Of a stretch of 64,000 nucleotides of DNA, positions 22,504 through 32,629 are shown one piece after another; positions within the stretch are counted from its first letter, which is position 1; each line of letters opens with the position of its first letter. Both the position numbers and the translations under genes were made by a program. The notes beneath the pieces were generated by a model. That model was not told the origin of the DNA. It ran no database searches and saw only the letters and a program-made list of their open reading frames with translations. The DNA is taken from the NCBI GenBank assembly GCA_017979445.1, contig CM030714.1, positions 12,127,317-12,191,316 of the forward strand, written 5' to 3'. Origin of the DNA: Akebia trifoliata. Lineage: Eukaryota > Streptophyta > Magnoliopsida > Ranunculales > Lardizabalaceae.

Positions 22504-23045
22504 TGTAACGGCCATGTACTCTGACACATAGAGTTTAGGTGTAGCTCGTCCCGGAGTCACCCGGGAGCACCCATGTAATATATGTAAGGCTAACGTACAA
22601 AGTCATATCAGTCTCGTGCCAGGGCATATCTGTTAGCTTAGTGACATTTCTTTAATAAGGGAGTATGACCGGCTTTTACTTTTGATGTTTCCTTCTGGAA
22701 ACCTAGGAAAAGTTTAGCATACACTTTGTAGGAAGGGTGTCTAGTGCTTTCCAATCCCTGGCCTACACCCATGTTGACTCGAGCCCTTGCACTAAGCTTC
22801 GTGGAAGTCCTACATGTCATAGAATCATCTATTGCTTGTAACACACCTATTGCTTTTGTAACGTGTTACACCGTTTAATTCAATATTATATCAACAAAGT
22901 TGCCTCCGGACTTTGTCTCGTGTTGCCTCGTTATCTTATTTGCTTACTATGTTTGTGGTGTACGATCATTTTTACAGACTTACTTGTAGATTAACACTTC
23001 CTTGCGCCGCACGACCTCGCTTCGAAAGAACACGGCTGTAACACA
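22504..23045 (+). mobile_element. Solo LTR (about 542 bp) with a slightly decayed target duplication
   Basis: The segment starts TGTAACGGCC and ends GGCTGTAACACA, interrupting the copia frame between the GIEVTP and LSQ motifs. The left flank is TATGG (22499-22503). The right flank TAGG (23046-23049) equals TATGG minus one base. There is no internal coding sequence. The base composition is richer in G+C than its surroundings, which supports a separate origin. Confidence 0.75.
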
Positions 23046-23849
23046 TAGGCATTCATCTTTCACAAAAAGGTAAATTACTGATATTCTCAAACATACCAAG
23101 AAAGATGGTGCAAAACCCCCGTAGGCACTCCCGTTACTTCTACTCGAAAACTGTCACGACACTTAGACAAACTCATGGTTGATCCAACTCTTTATCGTAG
23201 CACAGTTAGTACTCTCCAATATCACATGTCTTGATATTTCCTTTGTGGTCACAAGGCTACTCAGTTTATGCAACATCCTACCAATAACCATTGGACTCTT
23301 GCTAATCGAACACTTCACTATCTCAAGCATACTATCACTCATAGTCTTCATGTAAATCGCTCACAATCTCTTCACTTAGAGGCTTACTCCGATGCAGATT
23401 GGGTTGGTTACCCTGACGACGACAAAACACAATGAGGATACCTTATTTATTTGGGCAGCAATCTCATCTCTTGGCAATCCCGCAAGCATCCAATGGTTGC
23501 TCGCTCCAGTACCGAAAGTGAATATTGTGCTCTTGCATGTGGTGCTGCTGTCTATAACCTCTTTTTCGTGAACTTCATATTTTCATTTCCCATCCACCCA
23601 CTTTGTGGTGTGATGATGCCGAGACCATCTCCTTATCAGCAAACCCGGTCTTTCATGCTCGAACCAAACATGTTGAGGTAGATTTTCATTTTGTTCGGGA
23701 CAGTGTACCGAAAGGTAATATCCAATTTCGTTTTATTTATACAAAAGTTCGACCGGTTGACATCTTAACTAAGGTCCTTTCATCATCCGAATTAATCTTC
23801 TTTGTAGCAAACTCACCATCTCTGCAATGCCGTTGAGTTTGAGAGGGCA
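23046..23849 (+). pseudogene. Copia RNase H domain and polypurine tract
   Basis: Plus-strand fragments show SDADWVGYPDDDKT (about 23390), GSNLISWQSRKHPMVARSS and TESEYCALACGAAVY (23451-23560), then FHARTKHVEVDFHFVRD and KVRPVDILTKVLS (23603-23780). These are the expected copia RNase H motifs in order. Several stops and one frameshift are present. The purine tract GAGTTTGAGAGGGCA at 23833-23848 directly precedes the LTR. Confidence 0.87.
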
Positions 23850-24114
23850 TGTTCAGGGAGATTGACCGAATCATAATCAATACAAGGATTTTGAACAAGA
23901 ACAAATTACCCTACTGAATTTCATCCTTATTGTATAAAATCCATTTGATTTGAATTCTCTGTATTTTAGGAAACTTCCTTGTAAATATGCTGAATTATAA
24001 GTGAATGTACTGTTACAAATAGATCCTTTCCACACTAGCAAAGTGTATGGAAGAACATTTTCAAATAAAGCATTCTGTGCATCTTTATGGTGTATTATAT
24101 CTTGTGCCGTATCA
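23850..24114 (+). mobile_element. 3' LTR of the copia element (265 bp)
   Basis: It starts TGTTCAGGGAGATTGACC after the polypurine tract and ends GCCGTATCA. Partial or interrupted copies of the same LTR occur at about 37345-37540 and 38247-39009. It is also the left boundary of the segmental duplication. Confidence 0.82.
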
Positions 24115-24931
24115 ATAGGGATACTCTTAGCAATTATGAGCTAAAAGAGGAGTGATTTTTTCCTCACTCCTCAATGCTTACCACGTCAAGAATGGAAGGG
24201 TGGTTTTGTAACTAACAAGGGTAGTTCTGTAAATTTAGGATGCATTCAATACACGTGGGTTCATGTGATTGGTGGATCCTGGATTTCTGTGATGTCAGGT
24301 AGCGAAATGCCAAAATCTGTGAGCAAATTTTTTTTCCTAAAAGTGCTTGACAACCTTGACCTCCTTTTGACAAATCTAGTGCACATCCTATCTTTTGATT
24401 TTTTATTTTATTTTATTATAAATACAGAGGATAATGATCATCATGAAGCCCACAATTAAATTTTGGGGTTTGCTGGATTAAAATAGTATCTCATCATGTA
24501 ATCACTAGCTGCTCTTCAATAACACATGAATTGCATTTCAACTTTGAACAAACATCAACTTTAAATTATGTTGAAATCACAGAATATCCAATACATCATT
24601 ACTGATGCTGCCAATTTTGAACACTCCTTCAATCAGCTTGTTTCAATCACAAATTGATTGAAAAGAAACCATCAAACAAACAAACAAACAAACAAACGAA
24701 AATAAATGTTTAAACAATAATCAGAAAGCTACACTAATGCTTTGATGTAGTTTCCGCACACGTATTGCCACTGGAACATACATTGACCCCACTTTCCTGT
24801 GTACATGCGGTAGCTCATCTTGTTGATGTAAATCCATTAGGTAGATACAACACAAATTTTCTGTATACCTATACACAAAAAGCTTGATGTCAAATTGCAA
24901 CTTCTCAATTAATGTGTTGTGAAAGACTAGT
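24115..24931. other. Spacer between copia LTR and ankyrin gene
   Basis: The spacer is non-coding and duplicated at about 39010-39766. A (CAAA)n-like microsatellite lies at 24669-24697. No RNA gene or mobile-element ends were recognised. Confidence 0.6.
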
Positions 24932-25098
24932 GATAAACTGACACTCTAAACTTGACACACTTTGTACGCTCTCTGATGTGGCATGTGAACAGAACCATAG
25001 ATCTTTTTTCCTTTCCATGTGTATCCTGAAGAAAAGAAAAAGATCTATGGTTCTATGCACTGCCACATCGAAGAGCATACAAAGAGCGTCAGTTTATA
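24932..25098. repeat. Foldback hairpin next to the ankyrin gene 3' end, copy 1
   Basis: The arms ATAAACTGAC...GATGTGGCA...ACCATAGATCTTTTT and the inverted AAAAAGATCTATGGTTCTAT...TGCCACATC...GTCAGTTTAT pair over about 75 bp with a short loop near 25020. It starts about 55 bp past the stop codon of the minus-strand gene, so it probably lies in the 3' UTR. The equivalent in copy 2 is at 39767-39931. Confidence 0.85.
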
Positions 25099-25152
25099 AG
25101 TATCTACGCACCTTGAGTTGGGAGATTAACGTTTCCACCTCACCAGTATCCT

Positions 25153-26642
25153 TCATGTACTTTGCTCGAATTTGAGCTTCCCGATCTTCCTATGAATACA
25201 AAATCTCAAGATGATTATCGCAATAAGAATGACTGCACTTACTCCCATGATGATCCCAAGCTCCATCACGACATCGGTTTTTCCTGTGATCGCTATAATA
25301 GAACCGACATAACACAAGTATAACAAGGCTAGAGCGGTTTGAAGCAAGTAGCTCAGAGGGATTCCTCTTGCGAGCTCATTAATCATGTAAAACGACATTA
25401 AAAACCCTATGGTGTTTAATGCTGTGAGTCCACAGAACAGTTTAGGATTAGTCGTAGCTAGAATTGGTGTTCCTGCGAAGTGTTCAAGTTTGGTGGTACC
25501 GTTCTGTTTTAAGGCGTGCTCCTGCCATAAGCCACCGGGTGGGTTCACTCCGATTTGGAACGTTGCTGTGATAATGAGACCAGCCACTACTAATAATTCC
25601 TCCCGATGTTCATTTCTAATATTTCTAATCAAAACAAAATTTGAGAAGAATTTCATAAACATGAATGGATACGTGAACACATAAAGATAATCTAGTTCTT
25701 CCACCCTCTTAACTCCACCACGGCGAAGTATGCTCTCAATCTTATTGAATTCATTGATTGGTGCGATTATATTCTCATCATATAAGATATCTAGCGCTGT
25801 CCGATGTTTGGTATCTCTATCATTAGGTCCCCCCATCCACCCAAAATGTTTGTATCCATTGAGCACCACCTTTATTTTCTGTAGTTGTACAACACAAGAT
25901 GCATAATTAAAATAAATATTTAATCTGGTTACAAAGTGCAATAAAATTAATATTTGATCTGGTTTGGGTCTTGCCTTGACCCTTATAATCATTAAAAAAA
26001 AAATATATATATAAAAAATAGAAGAAATGATGATCAGTAATGATAATTAAGGATAGGCCTTGCCTCGAAGTCTTTTGTAAGGGTTGCACGGTGCAAGATA
26101 TTGTAGCCTTCGTCGTCTTTCCAGGTTAAGAAATGCCACCCCTTGTCCAATGAAGGAATCCAGCTCATCAACACTTTGAAAGATAACCAACAATTGCATT
26201 TCACGGCAAGATGAAATGCTGTTTCACCGTGAACTGTCAAGTCTTCAATACAATTGGGGCAACATTGGAGCATTTTACCCAAAACAGTATACATATTTCT
26301 CTCGACCGCAATGTGTAGAGGAGTTTTCCTCTCCCTTCCCTTCACACGTGCGAGTTCTTTATCCATCACTAAGAGCTCTCTTGCTACCTTATCGTGTCCT
26401 TCCATCAAAGCCAGGTGCATTGGGCTATAACCATTTTTGTTTAATTTTCTACCCCATGAAGGTTTCAAGACCATAATTTCGATTGCAAAATGAGTTTGTC
26501 CACCTCTCGCGGCGGTATGTAAAGGAGTCTCCGTAAATGGATCTTTATCTATTTTATCAAGAACAGAGGGATCCTTCTCAAGTGTTTCATATAGAGCAGC
26601 TATAGCACTGTTTTGATCAGCAATGCTAGAACTGTCCGCCAT
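25153..26642 (-). CDS. Ankyrin-repeat PGG-domain membrane protein, BDA1/ACD6-like, copy 1
   Basis: Two exons. Exon 1 runs 26642 to 26064 (193 codons) and exon 2 runs 25878 to 25153 (241 codons plus stop), giving 434 residues. The 185 bp intron has a GC donor (GAG|GCAAGG) and AG acceptor (CTACAG), phase 0. Ankyrin repeats lie at about 38-66, 71-100, 106-135, 138-167 and 177-230 (TPLHTAARGGQTHFA, TPLHIAVERN, GETAFHLAVK, RTALDILYDE). The PGG domain starts near 284 with VVAGLIITATFQIGVNPPGG. Hydrophobic segments lie at about 288-304, 340-358, 368-390 and 397-419. Plant proteins of this type act at membranes in immune and growth signalling. BDA1 and ACD6 are the family names, and the role here is inferred. 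The reading frame is intact. The start is the only upstream ATG in frame and is conserved in copy 2. Confidence 0.9.
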
Positions 26643-26737
26643 TAATTAGCACAACAATAATAAAATAACAAGGAAACAACACCACCTTTCCCCTCAAAGT
26701 TCTTATTCTACTCATGCATGCTTCTTGGATTGCTAAC

Positions 26738-26745
26738 TATATAAT
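26738..26745 (-). promoter_or_regulatory. TATA box of ankyrin gene copy 1
   Basis: The minus-strand TTATATAG lies 96-103 bp upstream of the ATG at 26642. The same site and spacing occur in copy 2. A CATGCATG (RY-like) motif lies just downstream of it at about 26714-26721, between the TATA box and the ATG. Confidence 0.6.
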
Positions 26746-28259
26746 AGTATGCTTGAGTAACCTTTTATCCCTTTTATTAAACTGAGGAATCCATCTTCCT
26801 TCATTTGTTAAAACCAAAAAAAAGAAATAAATAAATAAAGAGATCTTAGGAGGGCTCTAGGTCTTCCGAGTTTTTTTTTTTTTTAAATTTTTTTATTTTA
26901 CCAATATATGCCCTGAAAATTGAAAATTCCCAAAATTGTAGACTATTCATTTTAATTTAATTCCAAAAATAATAATTACTATTTTTGAAATTAAATATTT
27001 TACTTAAAGTGTGGAAAAATTTACTGTTTTATAAGGCGAAAAGTTTTAAACTGTGCATTGAAATTAAAGCAGGGAAAAATATTTACTATTCTATAAAGTA
27101 TGAATTTTTTTCCCACTTTAACTAAAATGTTTCATAGTTTTCTGAATTAAAATGGATAGTACGTTATTTACTGAAATTAAAGTGGGAAAATATTTAAAGA
27201 AGGGGAGATACTTAATTTTTTATAAAATAGGAAACTTTTGGTTCTCACTTTAATCAAAATGATTTAATTCCTAAAAAGGTTGTCACTACTCAAAAACAGA
27301 AAATTTGAAAAGAAAATTGACGGACCAAATCCCACAAATTTTAGAAATCAAATTTCGACGGCCCATGGCTGTTGAAAATTTTGAGGTTTTCTAATTTGAT
27401 AGCTTACTGCCATCAAATTTCTCCCATCCTTCATTAATTTAACAGTTTTGATTTGTTAAAAAAAAAAAAAAAAATTGAAAATGAAAAATTCGACGGCCTT
27501 GGGACATCTAATATAAGCTTTTTTCACGTTGTGAGTTTACCATTTTGAGACTTAGAATGAACAATCCATTATGTAGGAACTTTTCAATTTATCTCCTACC
27601 TTTTCCAGAATTTCCCCTAAACTAGTAGGTTTCCCCCCTTTATATATATCTTGAAATTTTTTAGTTTTTAATTTAATCTTTCTTACTTGCTTAGTAGATT
27701 AAAAAAAAAAAAAATGCGGTTCTGAAGAAAAACTTATCCTTCACAACTCTCAAGTATTCCTTACTTGTGCTGTGGTGTTAGCATCAATTTTCCATGCTTT
27801 ATAAAGGCAGCAAAATTCTTTATATAAGGTGGTTCTTCACTTTTTCTTCTCCTACTCTTTATTATCTGAATTGTTTTGACTGTACTAGCGTGTTTCACGA
27901 AACAAGTACGATGTGGGATCCCTACATTCTTTGGATAAGGTCAGAACAATCTCAAGGACACTTCCAGCAACTGAGGAGTAGCATGTGGTGTATGGGTTCC
28001 ACTTCCACATGTCAGTATGTACAATCTAACTAGTAAACTTTTTATTTTTTTACTTTATTAAAACAAAGGTGTAAAGTTGCGGATGTATTTGCTCCCATTA
28101 TTCCTTCCAACAAGGACATTAGAGACCCTTTCTTCGTCAAAAATATCTTCCTTGATTTTGTTAAAAAGAGAAATTAAATTATACCTTGATCTCTGTACGC
28201 ATGTTGTCATTCATACTATTGGTTCATGAGTTTAGAACGGCTATTTGTTTGAATCATGA
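26746..28259. other. A/T-rich upstream region of ankyrin gene copy 1
   Basis: No gene is recognised, and the stretch is duplicated at about 41538-43037. At about 27285 the sequence reads CACTACTCAAAAA followed by GACGG-type subterminal repeats (ACGGCCCATGGC near 27358, ACGGCCTTGGG near 27493), which suggests one end of a small CACTA-like element whose other end I cannot find. Homopolymer A/T runs are frequent. Confidence 0.45.
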
Positions 28260-28471
28260 TAATCTGACTACCTCATGTGGCATATTCAATCGACTACCCT
28301 AACGTGACATGCTCGGGAACCATAGATCTGCTCTCCTTGAGATACACGGCTGCACTTCCCCATAAAATGTATCTCGAGGGAAACGTCTTTCCTGAGGAGT
28401 GGAGATCTACAAATCTTGAACTTGTCACGTCAGGTAGTCGATTGAGTATGCCACGTGCGGTAGTCAGATTA
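28260..28471. mobile_element. Foldback MITE, copy 1
   Basis: The terminal inverted repeat is TAATCTGACTACC / GGTAGTCAGATTA. The complementarity continues inward (GTGGCATATTCAATCGACTA against TAGTCGATTGAGTATGCCAC). Length is 212 bp, with no coding. It shares the ACCATAGATCTGC phrase with the 24932 hairpin. Copy 2 lies at 43038-43251. Confidence 0.82.
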
Positions 28472-30019
28472 TGACAAATCTATTTGTTAACCACAAATCA
28501 TCCTGGTTTGGAGACAAAAAATTGTGATAAGTTGATGACCCAATGGTATGATAGCAAGTGTATTGAAATTAAAAATAGTGATCGGTTAGTTGGAGAGAAA
28601 ATTGTGGGAGAAAATTTCTTCAGGTGTTTCAGTACTTGGATCTTACCTTGATCTTCGTACACATGGTGTCATGCCATTGGATCATTAGCTCAGTATGAAT
28701 TTTTTTTTAACACTAAATCCCAATTATTTCAAAATGTAAAGGAGGTGTGCCCCCAATATATCTATAAAAAATTTAGTTTTAGGTTTGGATGTTCGGTGCA
28801 GATTATCAATGAAAATATAAAAGAATAAAATAAATAAAACCTTGGCAAGCAAGGGTCGGTCTACATAAGCAACATTAATCCAGTAATTTTTGACGAAAAA
28901 AACAATCACGGTTTGAAGTATTAAAGAAAATTAAAATAAAACTATTCTAAGATAAAAAAGAATAGAAATCACAATGTAAAGAATTAAATCAGTCAAATTG
29001 ATCAAAACAAGTCATTTAATTAATTTATTTGCTTACTTATTATCTCAATCTCATCAACACAACTAATGTTATTGGATTAGAAGATGAAATCTGTTAATCT
29101 AAATATTGATCCTAAATTCTGTGATGATATTTAATAAGACAAAAACAAAAGGTTAAATATCAAATCTCTAACAAAGCATAATTTAACTTGAACTTATCGA
29201 AGATTAAACTATCAAAATCCTGAGAATAAATATTCTATCTAATGATCACTACTTAATAAATTTGTATCAAAATAGTACATTGAAGCATGATTAGAAACAA
29301 ATAAAATTATCTAAGATGATCTTGCTTATGCTTTATCGACTTCTCTGATGGAGGCCTAGCCACAAATCATAGCAAGAATAACAAAAACAAAAACAAAAAT
29401 AAAAAGAGAAGATATTAAAGTGATCCTCTTATTAATCTTGACCTGAATCTGGAAGAGTACGCCTCCTGTTTATAAAGCTTGAACATAAAGTAAACATAAA
29501 AACTTAGAAAAGATAGGAGATAATAAGAGAAGATATTATCCATAAGCTATTGTCTAGTCTCTTATTTATAAAGGTCAAATTAGGATTCCTTTAAAATTCA
29601 GAACAGTGTCGTATTTTACAAGGACTTTGAAACCTAAGTTGCTAAGTTACAAATAACGTTGTCTCAACATTGCATGAATCTCGAGATTAAATTTGTTAAT
29701 GTCATCGTGCTGCCCAAGGTGTTCATCACACCACGGTGCTTGGGGCCTGTTGACTTTGGTCTTCTGTTCGTGGTTTTATTTGAGTATTGAATTGTAATAC
29801 ATGCCTTTAATTATGTTGGTTCATCGTTTTGAATCTCACAATTTTGACCTATTACAAATAAATAACCATAATTAGTTCGAGAATTCACAATTTCTTTAAA
29901 AATAATAATAAACATGGACTATCAACGTATTATGTCTATTTAAGAGATTTTATGTATTATTCAACTTTAAAGTCTCTGTAAATAGGAACCTAGAAACGAA
30001 TTTCTAGGTCATCATCACA
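28472..30019 (-). mobile_element. Probable 3' LTR of a minus-strand gypsy element
   Basis: At 30019 the minus strand reads AGGTTTGGGG followed by TGTGATGATGACC, resembling a polypurine tract and LTR start. A minus-strand TATA-like CTTTATAAATAAGAGAC lies near 29565. The phrase GACCGACCCTTGCTTGCC near 28850 resembles R/U5 text of plant gypsy LTRs. The left boundary is not clear. Copy 2 of the duplication keeps only the left end of this LTR (about 43260-43660). Confidence 0.5.
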
Positions 30020-31176
30020 CCCCAAACCTAGATTTTGCTAGGCTCGAGCAAAAATAAAGAAAACTTTAAAATAAAAATTCTATTTTCGTAGGTTACACGA
30101 CTGCATTTAATGAATGTAGTAAACTTTTAAAATCCTAGGTTACCTCTAGTGGACGAGTTTGACTCGTGTGGGTTTGCAATGAATATACCTACAAAATTTA
30201 AATACTGAATAAAATATCCAAATCAAAATCGATGTATATAATAAAAACATAACGACATTTTACGAATTAGTCAAATGTCCTTTATGTTTAAGAAGAGTTC
30301 TAAGTTTCCATTTGTCACTTTAACAAATTCTAGAAATCAATAACTTGAGTGCCTGTGCAAAATTTCTGATTTTAATAACAATTTTTTTTTCAGAACAAGG
30401 TTTCACCTCTTAATTGATAAGAATGATTGGTTCTACCTAAGTTCTAAATCGAAATTAAGCATCCTGTCTGGGATAATGAGAGGTGTATATGTTCACTTTT
30501 ATACTGCTAAAGTTAGCTACTTACATTTTTACCATCGATGGCTTTCACCCTATTGAAAATATTGTATTTGATCTCATTGGACTTTTTTTTATACTTTTTT
30601 CAATTTTTACATTTTTTTTATTTTGTTTTGGTCTTTTTCGATTTTTTTTGCTTTTTTTTTTGTTCTTCTTTTTCACACTACCATTTTTTTGATTTTCTTT
30701 TCTAAAAAGCAAGTAATCATTTTACAAGGTACCGAGTCTAATTTTATGGTTGTTGTCCAAGTCATACTAACTCCAGTTTTATTTTTTTTCTAACTAACCA
30801 ACCAAAGGATAAAGAAGTCAAAGTTCATTAGACTAGATTTTCCCTAACACTCTAGACAGAGAAGAGGGTCAACCCTTGTTCTATGAAATCTAAATTTTTA
30901 AGTGATTTAATCAGAAGTGGCATGAAATTTTCAAAATAATTTTTTTATGATTTTCTAGTGAGGAATATAAAAAGGACTTTTGATAAAAAAAATTTAGGAC
31001 ATGAGATTGAGATTTGAAATTCATTTGTAAAAAATACATACAAAGATTTTGAAGAAAATATTTCAAAACTTTTAGATTTTTTAATTTTTTTACACTTGAA
31101 AATAAATTAACAATGCAATTGTGAGTTAGCCTAGTACCCTAAAACCTAAATAAAATATTGTCTTCAATATGTAAGC
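30020..31176 (-). pseudogene. 3' internal fragment of the same gypsy element
   Basis: Non-coding or fully decayed. It contains the conserved minus-strand post-integrase phrase (GAAGACAATATTTTATTTAGG, about 31150-31170, shortened here) and a long T-rich tract (30580-30690). It is closely similar to 43770-44360 and more distantly to 15007-16330. It ends abruptly where the Athila-like LTR starts at 31177. Confidence 0.55.
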
Positions 31177-32496
31177 TGATGAGCGGGTTTTATACCCGCA
31201 AATCAACCACTTTTATGTATAATATTTTGTTTATTTTATAATCTTTTAGTTATTTTTATTTAAGTTTATTTTATTTTATATTTTTGTGTGATTTTGTATT
31301 TTTATTTGGTTTTTATGTTCATTTTGTAGTTTAGGAGCAATATGGAACATTGGGATAATTGCCAACACTTAGAAGAAATTCTGGCTCCAAATTGATTCAC
31401 TATCGAAAAAAAAAATGCATACAAGCTAAAAAATCTTCACACTACATCTTGATAGAAAGCGAGGCCGCAACATGAGTTCAAGAATTGCACAACACGGAGA
31501 TGAAACATGAAGGGCTGTGGCATGGCATGTTTTGAGGCCGTGGCCCAGTTACGTTTTAAGTATTAGTCATTGATTTTTAGGATCGAATTAAAAGTGAATT
31601 TTGGGATACTTAATCCTAATGACTCCATACTTATAAATAGGAAAAATTAAAACTTTTAGAGTGTTCGTAATTTTTGATTTTTTTGGAGGCACAATGTTGA
31701 GAAAGAGGACGAGAATTGGAGATCGACTCTAAAATTTTATTTTCTTGAACTTTATCTCTTCTCTTGATCGTTGTAATCTCTAAGAATGACTGAATACTTG
31801 TGTGATTGTGTTTTATTTTCAATGATGAACTAATTTTCATTTTAGGTTTAGAATAGAATCGATTAATGATTTTTGATTAATTGTCTTTTATGATTATTTC
31901 TATATGTGATTATTTATTTTATCCTATATTTAATGTGATTTAATTAACTAGTCATTGATTGAATTAAATTGGTAAATTTTAATAATATCAACAAAGTTGT
32001 TTTATGTTCATGACTTAGATAGAATAACATATGTTAATTTGAGATAGACATATACTCACGTGGCATGTGCATCCGTTATGAGAGTTTATTCTCAATGAAT
32101 TCTTCTTGGTTTAATTCTCATAGACATTTAGTGATTTAATCTAGGAGGGTATTTTTATATGATCATCGACAGAGGCTTTTAGAGAATTTAGTATTCTTGG
32201 GTGAAAATTATAGTGGATTAATTTATCATAAAAGGAAGGAGAATTTAATCAAGTGGATTGTTTGGGGGAAATTATAAGCTTAGGTTTCATTACTTATCGA
32301 TTTTAATCTTGAAATTTATTATCTGTGTTATTTTCCTTGTTTATTTTTAAATCCTATTTTTACTATTGTTTGAATAAAATTAGAGTGAGATAAATTGATA
32401 ATTAACAATTGATTGGTATTTAGTCTCTGTGGGAATGATACTTTCTCATCACTTTATTACTTGTTTCGATACGTATAATTGCATGAGTAAAATCAA
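31177..32496 (+). mobile_element. Athila-like 5' LTR with adjoining primer-binding site
   Basis: It starts TGATGAGCGGGTTTTATACC and ends near ATCAACA (about 1,320 bp). A primer-binding-site-like TGGCACCGCTGCCGATGAC follows at about 32508, close to the TGGCGCCGTTGCCGGGGA (tRNA-Asp type) used by Athila and related elements. A TATA-like CTTATAAATAGG lies near 31629. The 3' LTR and pol are missing. Confidence 0.75.
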
Positions 32497-32629
32497 CAAC
32501 AAGTTTTTGGCACCGCTGCCGATGACTAATTTATTAATGTTTTTGTTAATATTAATTCAATCATATATGATTTTAGGCCAAACTTTTATTTGTTTTGCAG
32601 GTGTTTGGCTAGTGTATGCGTAGTACAGG

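Larger units (their letters stand above)
23850..31176. repeat. Segmental duplication, copy 1
   Basis: Matches 38166-44360 in order and orientation: copia 3' LTR, a common spacer with TCACTCCTCAATGCTTACCA or a close variant, the ankyrin-PGG gene, promoter and upstream region, foldback element, and gypsy 3' fragment. Similarity is close to about 28882, breaks over about 28885-30550 (present here only), then resumes to 31176, where an Athila-like LTR begins. The offset between copies is about 14.4-14.8 kb. Confidence 0.88.

Noticed and set aside
25409..25684. Plus-strand open frame opposite the ankyrin gene, with a copy at 40241-40516
   Set aside because: It is the shadow of the PGG/membrane exon on the other strand. 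The same holds for 26216-26476 and 41009-41269.
25153..25992. Single-exon start at 25992 for the second half of the ankyrin gene
   Set aside because: The first 38 codons are intron sequence. The conserved AG acceptor at 25879 and in-frame junction to exon 1 fit both copies better.
27285..28259. Complete CACTA element
   Set aside because: Only a CACTACTCAAAA-like left end and GACGG-type subterminal text were seen. No matching right end or target duplication was found.
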